Below are positions 46,401-58,400 of a stretch of 64,000 nucleotides of DNA, piece after piece. Below the pieces are notes generated by a model. That model saw nothing but the letters and a program-made list of their open reading frames with translations. It did no database searches and was not told where the DNA came from. The translations under genes were made by a program, and so were the position numbers. The stretch is from Diphasiastrum complanatum (Eukaryota > Streptophyta > Lycopodiopsida > Lycopodiales > Lycopodiaceae), in assembly GCA_029204225.1 (NCBI GenBank), contig CM055105.1:48001688-48065687 (forward strand). The letters are read 5' to 3'. The first letter of the stretch is position 1. Each line of letters begins with the position of its first letter.

Positions 46401-49400
46401 ATACATGCAAAGCTTGAAATATATTAATATTAGCCAGTTTTGGATTGTTATAAACTTAACCCACCACAATCAAAGATAGCTCTTTAAAATTTTTAACTTA
46501 AATATTAATTATGCGGATGTAGTCAAATGTGAAATTGACATGATATGAATCGGGCCCTTGTAAATCTTATCATTATAGTTATCCAAACAAAATCTCAAAG
46601 AAAGCTCTGACTGCAAAATAATCATCACTTACTGTGGGTAACACAAAAGCAAGTCTAATTGTCTGAATCCATTGTTTCACCATCCACAAACACTCACTAT
46701 CACTAAGAACCCATTTGCGATTGAAGTGGTGAACTCTCTTGTGAGGTTGTGCGTTGAGCCATTGCTCTTGCCAAGATATTTATTTGTTTGATGCCAAACT
46801 TAAGTACACAAAATAATGACAGAAATATGAACAATGCTGAATAACTCAGCAACCCTCAATTTCATCCACATTCCAATTGTCTAGTTGCTCCTCTTCCAAA
46901 TCCTTTGTTTGTGTAACAATAGGCACAATAGATTTATGAAACACTTAAATGTGAAAATGCATAACCTTATCTGCCAATTTTCGTTAAATTTTACAAAGAA
47001 GCATGACAGCGATGGTTCACAGTTTGCAACAAAGACTGGTCATAGTCCATTGCAACACAGTCTCTTAGAAACTTTACATGCGAGAATGGTCGACGCACAC
47101 CCAACACATGGCTCCAAAACCATGCCATTTTACTTGAAGAATGTCTCCACCAAAAACTGCATAAGAAATGAGCCTTCTCAAGACCACCACATGATGGTAG
47201 GGATGTCAATTTCAACATGCACTGTGAAGATAGCAAGCAATGTGTCCATGTGTTTATTTCTATCTTAAACAATGATAGCTCTAGCATGTTGCTGCCACCA
47301 ACTGAATGTGTACACTGCTCAGGTGAGTTTGTTCCATTTGCCATGATTAGGAACTCTTGATTTCCATCTCCGCCCTCAAAATCAGTGGATTGCCTTTGGG
47401 ATTGACTTGGGAACTTGTTATAGTTTCCTTTCCCCTTTTTATCATGCTTTGGGCATACTGCTGCTTATGGTAACTTTCAGTCGCCATATGATCTGGTTTA
47501 CCACAATAAGAAGATGCTCTTCTACTTCGATCCACATTACAACTATTCTTGAATCTACAGTTGGATTCATAGTGATCGGGCTTTTCACAATAGAAGCAAT
47601 TTTGCTTCTTTGCCATCAAATCAAAATTGCTTTTTTCTTGCTGATTAGTGGCGTGGCTTGTTTTTGAAACTCTTTTCTCTACCTTTTCTCTTTGGGAAAA
47701 TGGATTCACAACCAATGCTTGATCGACTACTTTTCCACTAGCGTTTAGAACCATATGCCTTCTTAACTTGTCTTGAACTACTAAGGGCAGCCTCAAACTA
47801 GGGACTATTTCCTCAAAACAGGCCTGCCTTAAATCTTGAAGCTTATGTTTTGTTCAAAGGGACTCTTCTTCACTTTCTATGTTAAATTGTTGACCCTGTA
47901 CAAGAGACATATGAGACCCACATTTCACTTTGACATGCTGCAAAATTTCACGGCTCTTCTTTGTAACTTCAAATTTCTAACAAAGAACTAAAAAAGCCTC
48001 AACAAAGGATTAAAGAATTGTTGTTTAGAGGCCCATTGTAAGGATATAATGGCAAATCCTCTTGTCGAGCCATGGTAGTGGCAAGACCAAAAGATGAGCC
48101 GTCGTATCTTTACAACAGGCTGACAAACACCCATTATTGTCCATAATGTGCAAATGTTTCATGGATTGCTTCGAAATGGAGATTCGAATCGGCTTATTCG
48201 TCCATTTCGAATTGGTTCGAATCAGCTGGCTCAAGTTCGAATCGGCCGGTTTGAACATCTGAAAAAGAACTAGGTTCTTTTTGCTGTTGAGATTCTGTTA
48301 TAGCAAAAACAGATGCAGATTCAGAGTTTAGGGTGTCACTTATGATTTTATAGTATATACTCCAGTCTCTAACTAGTAATAGACCTCAGGACTTCCAAAA
48401 GAGACCAGTTGGCAGTGGGTAGTGGTTTAGTAGACTATGGTTGCAACTTGCCACATGACTACTAAGTTCTAACTATTTTGTTGAAACTTGATTCTTGAAA
48501 CTTGACAGTCGAGTTTAAACTTTAATCTTTAGGCCCTAGGGTATAACCATTCACCGTTTTAGGTAACTGGACTTGTCACTCAGGAGAGAGTTTGCAAAAT
48601 TATTCGTTAACAGTATATTGTTTGTTTCACCTCCCAATAGCATACAGGATCGTGGACGTTAAACATAGGCCCTACTTATCATCCACCAGTATTTTGCAAG
48701 GTCCACTCAAATTGGAATTTGAAAATTCGAACACTTTAGAAAAAGTTGGAATTTTTTTTAAGGGTTTTCTTGCAAAAGCAAATTGCACAAATTGTGGCAC
48801 CCACAATTGCCCATCTATAGACTATGACAAGAAAAAATTGAGATTCCAACTCGTATGACTCATGAGGAGAACTAGGAAAATCATGTGACACATATTAGAG
48901 AGGACTTAGGAGAGTGCAATGCAATATATGGATCATAATTACAAAGGGCATTCCGGAATGCATTCCTGGAATTTGCCTCGGAACGTTTTCGGAACTGTTT
49001 TTTTTTTTTTTTTTCAATATGGGTCTCAAAAAACAGGAAATTTGATGGGGCATCTGTTGGTAGTTTTTGGAAATATTTTTGAACACTGCAGCCTTGTTTT
49101 TGTCAGATACTGTTAACTGTATCAGTCTAATTTTTGCTTGATATTGTGCAAATTTTTTTTGCTGGATATGTCTGCTTTGGCTTGCAAAATCTTTTCACTG
49201 GATAGCATTCTATTGAAAAAAACTGAAGACATCAGGTATGATGGTAAATTTGGATTTATTCGATAGTAGAATGAAGTTTGCGATGACAGCAGGATTATAA
49301 TGTCAAATTTTGTGCCACAGGTAGATGTTTTGGATTTCAGTGGAAGTTTCTTGACACGAGTACGAGATTTGGTGGGAGCCAACCCTATTATATTGGTTGT

Positions 49401-52400
49401 GACGAAGGTATTAAGCTCATTATGTTTGTAAACAAGTGTAACACAGTTTGTGCAAACACAACTGAGCCAAGTTGCAGTCTGTTTTCAAAGTCCCTGGGGA
49501 TATCTTTTGTTGTACAGTCTTCTGTTTTAGACACTAAAGGCTAGGAAGTGTTTACGAGTGTTTGGATTTATTAATCCCACCCACGTATAAGTAGAGACAA
49601 CAAGGGCAGTTCCAGTGACATGCATATCAATGAAATTCTGATGAACCTGTGGGGTTCTTTTTTGTAGGTGGATTTGCTTCCAAAAGGAACTGATATGATG
49701 GCAGTTGGCGATTGGGTTATACAGGCTACTCTTCGAAAGAAGCTGAAGTGAGTGGTCTTAGGAAAAGCCAGGATGAAATTGGTGCTTCAAGAAATTTCAG
49801 GAGTAGTTTGTGTCAGCTTTGATGCATAACTATCTTGTCCATGGATGAATTGGACTAGAAACCTTTTGATGGTTGTCAAGAAAAGAGAATAAGTCTAATG
49901 TTTGGATCTGATGTGGAAATCATCCATTTAGCATGAAAATGACATAAACGTGACAAACGTTTGTGACTTCAATTGGCTGAAATCCTGGGGCTGGGTTTTT
50001 GAATTAAAAAGGTGGATGTTAAATATGAGGAAAGGAAAGTTAGCAGCAACACGATAAGGTTTAAACTTGAGAATCTCTGCACTGAAGCTTGTTAATATAG
50101 TAATAGAATTGGAGCTAGAAATTTGAGCTCATTAATTTCTTTTGGGATGACTGTTCTGGAAGAAGCCGATTTGCCAGTTCAGCATCTTTTTTCAGGGTTT
50201 CGACACATAGTTGGCTTTTTTTCTTACTTCACTCTTGTATTATTGTTAGGCTTCTAGGGTTACCTACAAATGTCATTTGATCAAACTGCTGTCAAACAGG
50301 ACAAAAGTCTTAAATTCAGGTTCAAAACTTTTGATAGGAAGAAGAGTTCAAGGACAAACCAAGCTACGGCGCCGCACATTATGTAGCCGTCGATGAAAAT
50401 ATTCATTCTCAATAGTTTCTGATTAGACTCAGGAATTGCACCTGAAGCTATAAAATTATGGACTATAAAATCTCCTCAACTGTCAAAACACAGTTAATTG
50501 TTTGGCTAATATTGCAGATAGCAATATGGAAACCGTACGTTTATCTTGTGCAGAGCATTGGATGCTACATGTCGTAACACTCGTTTTTGTGCCTTCATGA
50601 AGTAAAGAAAAATACTGCTAACCTTTTCTTTTTTCAAGGTTTTTGAACGTTTTTGTTCCACTTATCAATGCCGTGGGAGAGATAACGAGGTTATTAGAAC
50701 ACCACAGTTCAATATACAAACACAGGAAACTGTATAGAAAAGCAATCAGTTTCATACTTCTAGCCAAGATTTATGTATTTTTTAGATCTATTTTTGTGCT
50801 GTTATTCAAGAGAGTCGCTGTTCAATTTGTGAAGAACTGGCTTGGATTCTGGACGTGTCTCATTAATCATTGTAGCTTGTTAAAGAGTTTTGCTGGCATT
50901 TCTGTAAACAAGCTTCCTTGTATTGCACTTCATCAGGGTTATCAGTGTGCATTTGGCTAGCGCCAAAACTGGTATTGGAATTGCAGGTGTTTGTGCAGAG
51001 ATCCATGCGCAAAGGCAGGTAAATCATTCATAAATGCAGATCTTGCTGTGGTTTCAAGCATGAAGGTTCAGTTTTAGACTGAGTTAGGAATTTCAAGTGC
51101 CATTAGTGCAGAAAATCTAGATGTGCCCTACAACATGAACACATTCAGATTGGCCTATGCTATTTAAAACTTTGTGAAATTCCATAATTCATCAGTGGAT
51201 CACTATGCATACTAAGAATACTTATGATTTTCTAGGGAGGGCTTGAAGGGATTGCTGAAAGTTCGTAGGATGAGACATGGGGATCTCTGGACAGGGTGAT
51301 GTTATTCTGTAAAACAACAATCTTCTCAAGAAATTGACCACTTTACCACTCATTTGAGGTGAGGGGACATCCTTGTACCGCCCATTAGAGTCTAGATCGA
51401 GGCACCTAGGTTTGAGGGCCTAAAGTCGGAAGTCAAAAGGCCGAATGTGCTATGTTGAGTCTAGACTCTAGACAGTAGTCTTAAGGGGTGCCTATTCTCA
51501 AGTCTTTTGTACTCTGTACTACATAGACATAGGAGTGAGTCGATTGGAGTCCAGTGTGATGGGCTGAGTTCAGTGCCACGGTTCCTGGTTTACCATTTAG
51601 TATATACCTTATATAGTATAAGCTAGACTGCTGAAACTTAGAAGTTTGGAAATTTATTGAGAAGTTTTTGGATTTGAATGGATCAGGGTTGTAATTGTAC
51701 AGTATATTAGTCAACCTATTCATATTACTAAACCATGTCATCACAAAACCGAAACTTTTTGAAAGTAATGCACAAAAATCTATCCTACTAGAAACTTGAT
51801 TCTAAAGCCTTTTAGCCACAATTGTTTGGACCTATGTTGTGGATCCAACCTAATAATGGAAGTGAATCAATGTGTTAATTTACTGATGGAGAAGGTGATT
51901 GAGATATTAAAAATGTTAAAAGGTGTTGTTAAAAGATGGGGTCAAGTATCTGTCAAGGATTGTGAAGTATTTTGAATACTATTTGGAGTGTCACTACAAG
52001 AGTTGGATTTTGTGGAAACAAAAGGCAGTTGGGAATTTAAAGATGATAAAGTTTGAAGTACTTGTTGAGGAGGCAATTGAGAGATTACAGGTGCTAAAGT
52101 TTGAATTAATGGTTGTGGTGAAGAGAAAGACTTCAAATACTACTGGAGAACTTATCACAAGGATTTGAGGTGGTAAAAGGAGAACAATTGAGAGGTCAAA
52201 AAGTGGTACATGTGGAGAACCAAAGTTAAATTGATTCAGAGCTTGTAATGGAGACTGATGTAAATCGGGAGGGCCAAAGTTTTATTGTTGAAGAGCTTGT
52301 GTTGGAATTTGTGTAATTTTGTGTTGAATTATAGTAGGTTCATCTTCAAATGAAAGATCTCTTTGAGTAATTTGTGATGAAATCGTGATAATCTCAGTAG

Positions 52401-55400
52401 CTATATGATTCAACTCATCAAGTTTTTCGATTATTTTTAGGCAGTTATTAAGTTTCTCCTTTATTGTTTCTAAAATTTAAGTATTTTGATAATTTTCATC
52501 CTGGGGTGATCCAGAGGAGGTGACTCCAGTTCTGTTACAGACAATTTTTTTTGTAATAAATTTGCAAGTGTGCTCATGTTTAACATTATTTATATAAATA
52601 AGATGAATTAGGGGGATGATGTGGCGATATTTAAGTTTTCTTTGTAGTCTAATGCAAATTGAAAAGAAAGTTAGAAGACATGTCTGGTAGAATCTGGTAC
52701 TGCGATAGTCTGGACCACATCTTCAATGAATAATACCTTCTTTCTAAGAAGCTTCAAAATAACCATGGTGTTCCACTGCGCAAGCTTTTTAAATGCTCAC
52801 ATTTGGTCATCCAGTGCTGTCATTCTCCAGATCAGTTTTCCATCTTGTAGAGCTCCATTGGCTGAGCAAGTTTGCTTTTTCAACTCGTCAATCTGAGCTC
52901 GTTCGTATGTTAAAGTAATCAAGGTTTGAACATAGCACACAATTCTGAAGAAACATTAGAAGCCTGTTCTTTGATGGCTTTGTGTATTCAGCCTCGAAAG
53001 CGATCGTCACTGGTTGCTTAACTAATCATCGAGCTCTTAATCTTCCTTAAAAATTGCCAGTCATGTCTTGCATAAAATACACAATCACATTAGCTTAACA
53101 AAATTCACACAGTGATTTTCAGTAATTGGATTTAATCTGCTCAAAACATGCATGAGATTTGCAGTAAAATGGAGATTGATTAAATCTAGGAGGGAACTAG
53201 CAGCTGCTGTGTAAAAAAGAGAAAAGCTCACCTCTCGGAAGAAGGTTCAACATGTCTTCAAGAGGAAACATGAGCAGCCTGCCAGAAGAAAATTGCTTGT
53301 TGTTTGTGCGGAAACACAAGTGCTTGAATAACAGCAAGGAGTTTGGTAATTTATGTAGCTTTGTTTTGCTCTCTCGTGCAAGAGAATCTTGTGATGCTGA
53401 ATCAAACTGTACCACACACTTGGTCAAGGTGGCATAATCTCAAATGGTTTTCTCAGCTGTCTTTTCAATTTTTTCCTAAGATTAAAACGACTGCATGTGC
53501 TTAGGAAGCCGTTGGATGTTAAATATACAGTAGTTCTTCTTGAACAGTGATTCTCATGCAAATCAGATCTGTAAATCAAAGTTTACCATCAGGTTTTCTG
53601 GAATTTATGGAGATCCACTAATTTTAGCTAAAGCCTCTGTGGTACAGAGTAGCTGCTGAGTAGGACATAAAAATCTTGGTTATTCAAAGGCATGGGTTCG
53701 ATGCCAATCCAATTTTCTGATGCATTTGTATAACATTCTCATTAGTAGGATCTTCACTCGTGCAGAAGCAGCTGAAAAGATTTATTGGCCCATAAGTGTG
53801 TGTTACTCTAAGGTCCTGTAATATCTACATACCGCTCCATTATACAAAATGCTCGAGGCTTAGGAAAAACTGTTTTGCACATCCTATGGTTAGTCGAGCC
53901 AGATGGATTTTTTAGGCCTAGGGCACTACATGTCCTGGTGATCCATCAAGTACAAAATTTGAAAACCAAATTGCAGATGAGTCTTTGATTAGCATATTGA
54001 AAATTATTGAGCTTCCATCCAACGGTCCTTATTCCAAGGTCTCTTAGTGTATCTCCTCAGGAAAATATGATGAATTGGCCTGTAAGTGCCGGCTATCAAG
54101 AAAAGCAGTACTCTTGTATTTACAAGGACCTTCAACAAGTTGGGGCTTCACAAATCATGAAAGCAGCTATGAAAAGAAGAAAATTGTATAGAGATGCATG
54201 CAGAGCTTGATATCGTGGAGCATTAGAAGATGATCGAGACAGCTGCATAACAAAGAGCACACTTATGGTGAATAACTTGCGCAATGTTCCAATGGGAGTG
54301 GATGTGATCAGGGACATGCAACAAAAGGGATGTTCCTTCTGAGCATTGGTTTTGCAATCATGGGCAATAACTTTTGTGACAGCATCTGGGTTTTAAAACA
54401 CCAATCTCACTTAGGGTGTCTTATAGTAGTCTAGATTGGCCAGGAGAGTGACAAGATGGGTGGAATGATTACAGACATATCTGCATTGGAACACTTTCCA
54501 GACCCTTCAACATTGTTTAGGAACTTGGAACTCTATTGCATTTTTTAAATAATTTTTTTGTCATTTTCTCAACAATATATAATGAAATTTATAAAAACAA
54601 TCTTTATAAAGGCCTTAGAAATTGATACACTTAATGTTAAAGCTGAAGGGCTAAGGCAGATAATCTAGGCAGCTTTGAAATCATTTAGAGAAGTTGAATC
54701 TGGTTTGCTATAAGATTTGTTTTAGATGTAAGTGCTAAAGCACGTATTTTTGCATACTGGTAAAGTATACCAATTAATGTAATGAAGATCTCTTAGACTT
54801 GGAAGCTCATTACATGGGTTGTTTGAGACGTCGATTGCGTAACTTTTTGAACAGTGCATTTCTTTATTCAATCGACTCAACGCATCCCCTACTGATATCT
54901 CTTTTTGTTGTCTCTTTAGCTCACTATAGCTTTTCTCCGATACCAAGAGCTCCTCTAACTTTTTCCCTAGCTATAAGCCTATATAATAATTCAGGTATTT
55001 TTCTATATTCTCTACAATCATCTTCTCATGTCAAGTTCAAAAACGAGCTTTTTAATCAGAAGTAATATGTCTATATATACCTGTCTAGATGATAGTAGCA
55101 TGCTTAGAAACCTGTTCCGACCCTTTTGGGCCGGAACGTACTTTGGAATGTGTTTTTTGTAAACCAAAAAAACCAGGTATCAAACTGCTGGCCGTGATCT
55201 TCCTTCTTCGATCTTCCTTATTGATAATATATTGAGGGATGCTTTATAATGCATTGAGGGACGCTAGAGATCAGAAACACTGGAAAACATACAGTTCAAG
55301 CAGATTCCTTTGTCAAGGTAATCTCGATTTTTTTGTTAAAAATTACAGCTATTTGATGAGCGACCACCACGGCCAGCAACTGGGGCCATCATCAGGACCA

Positions 55401-58400
55401 GCTCGATCTCATAGTTTCCCTTGGACCACAATGGACCACCACCACCATATCGGTTACTGTCACGTCCTCCATCTCTGTTCGTCTCTGATATCTTCTCTGA
55501 CTGCCACTCATGTTGATCCTAGAATCGCTATCTGCCACGTTATATATATCCGAGCTAGAATTGCTGTCTGAGCAACGCTATATATCTTGATTTTGTTCCT
55601 TAATCTCAATTGCTTTGTTAAAAACCACGTTATATATATCCGAGCTAGAATCGCTGTCTGAGCCACGCTATTTGTCTTGATTCCTCCGTTGCTTAATCTC
55701 CTGTGTTAAAAACTACCTATTTTTTCAAAAAAATTTTGGCCTAGTTTCGGAACGGAACGCGTTCCGTTCTGGAACGGGCAACTAAGGTAGCATGTATGGT
55801 TTATCGATGTGCAAATTAAACTAGGGTTCGCATTCTAGATAATTGTCATGTGTATTCCATATTAATGTTGAAGAACATAGTTAAAAACATATATGATCAC
55901 AGGCTACTGTCTATAGATCTACTGTGCTTATTCATCTGTTTATACCATTAGGGTTTGCTATCTAATTTTATCATGATCTGTAAATTAGCATCGTAAGCTC
56001 TATTCTAATCATAGTTGCATGGGGTGTTCCGGAACGCGTTCAGGGAAATCCCATTCGGGTTTCCCGGAACGCGCACCTCATGGTTTTTGTAAAATTAGGT
56101 TAGGTTATTGCTTAATAAACTGATAATGCTATTTTCTTTGTTGTGCAGGGTCGTGACGTCTACATCCTGGTAAAGTTTGATATCTCTAATTGGTTTATGA
56201 GTGATAGAGCTCATGTTAGTATGCATTATCCTTTTGTGTTATAAGGAGTTTTAACAATAGATAGTTTTCAATGACCAAATCAAAAAATGTGTGTATTGAT
56301 GAGTACTAGCTATTGTAATGCAAAAAGTTCATATAGTTAGGTACCGTGCATTACTGATGAACTATGAAGTTCTGTACTGTAATAGGTTCATTTTGGACTA
56401 AGCCAACTTATTGTGATGATGTAGTACAACAGAGTTGGTTGTTAATTTTGCCAAATCGTGCTTGCCGTTGGACATCTCAAGTCAACATAGCAATTATCCA
56501 AGATAGTAGCTACATGTGGACCACTTAAGGAGTCTTTTGTCATTTATGGATACACTCAGTTGAAAGCCGAACAATGAGACTTATTATTCAAAGACTCTCT
56601 AGTATAATTGCTCATCAAATACATCAACACATGGCATGCTATTGCTTGGTGAAAAACTAAGAGAGTTGTGCTATACAGGGAAGGCTCCTCCCATTCTTGA
56701 GTGGTTGAAATTTAAGAATTACAAACATGGATATTAGCCACAAGGTTTGCAACGAGTTATCTCTTCTGCCCATCTTTTCAATGATGTTGTTCACCCTACT
56801 TTCAAAGAGTTTCACTTGAGCTTCCACTACTCTGACCCATTTATACGCTTCTCTTGAGTTCCCTCTATTACACATATGCATGTATCTTCGGCTCTTCATC
56901 CACGATTATTGTCTTTTCATACCCAAAGTTACGTTTAGATATCTATTATTGTCTTCTAGGTATTAATGAACGGTACATAATATTGAAAAGATTATATTTC
57001 AGTGTGTTCATGATATGGGAGTGTAGAATGTCTTTGAAACAAGTAAATTTGATTGGAACTAAAAACCAACATGAAAAGCTGGTACTGCAACAATGTGATA
57101 AATGTCAGTACACAAAGGAAAAGTGATTAAGTATATATATAACAAAATTGGCTATGATAATTCGGTTGAGGAATGAAGGGCTTGCCACATATTATCTATG
57201 AGGACGTGGGAACCTTTGAAATTGAAAAGTTGGTCCAGTTAGGCTATTGTAAGTCCAATACACCAACCCTCCACTGTGTGCATTGCTGTGGGAATAACCA
57301 AGGTGTCAAAGAAGCAACACTTCTCACATCTCAAATGTCTCCTGAAACAAACAACTACATGGCAACTACTGAGGATTGCCCCTTCCTTAATCGACTGGTG
57401 ATTTTGCTATTGGTGTCTCATGCTCAAAATGGGACTCGTGAGGTTACCCCAAGTATGTGCATAAAGAAAGCGAGCACAGCAACTGGGTACATAGAAGGAT
57501 CTCTAGGACCATGTTCATTTGTTTTGTTTCTTAGGTCCCCTTGTGACACGTTGCCGTAGCCCCATTGTGATGGGAATAATCTATGAAGCTTTAATGGGTC
57601 TTTAGAAGTTTCCATATGGAACCTGCCAAATGCATACAATTGTGGTGGTACTAAAAAGGTCGTTCTTGAGCTATTTAAAAGTTGTGATGGTACATCCCGA
57701 GGAGCCCCATGTGTAGGAGCACCATTTGGCCTTTTGTGTCTGAGTGGGGGTCGCTCAATACCAAGAAGTATGTCATCCACTATTCTCTTCAGGACATCAC
57801 TTTCAAACAAATCTCTTCACTGATTTTTGGCCTTTATTGTGGTGGTTAACGTGTTACCTTCCCAGTAGCAGTATAAACATCAGTTGCAATTATACCTTCC
57901 TCCCTTATTCATGGAACGCTGGAACACTACTTTGCATTGAGATGTTACCCACGACCCAAGCGCTTTCTTGATCGTATCAAGTTAAAGGTTACAAATGAAT
58001 GTTACAGGTTCTGGCAAGATACACTTGAGTTTGACTGCTTTTGTAAACTCGCAAATGTCTTTGAGCCATTGTTTGGGCAACTGGCTGCTATTCTGCAGTT
58101 TAGTGGCAATTGTAACAAATTGAACCCCTTTTAGGAGCTCTGCATAGTTTTCAGATGAATGACTGTGTACCTGCATCTTGTAAATGCGTTGTAGCAAGGG
58201 ATAATGATATTGATATGCTTACTTGCCCTGTTCTTATGTAGTCCTTCGAGTTGACAATATGAAAATGGTTTTAGCAGTGGTGTGGTTTTAGATTTCATAC
58301 TCAGGTTTATAAATTTCTTATGCATAATGCAATATGTTTTTGCAATACAACGATTTCCATGTTTTGGCTGAATTTTGATTGGAATGGATGATGCTATGCT

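Noticed and set aside
50643-50960. 105-codon plus frame over the intron 4 / exon 5 border
   Set aside because: It reads exon 5 in the wrong frame; the conserved G5 residues are in the other frame.
57173-57810. Two overlapping 128-codon frames on opposite strands in intron 6
   Set aside because: No recognisable domain, and overlap on opposite strands suggests chance or TE debris.
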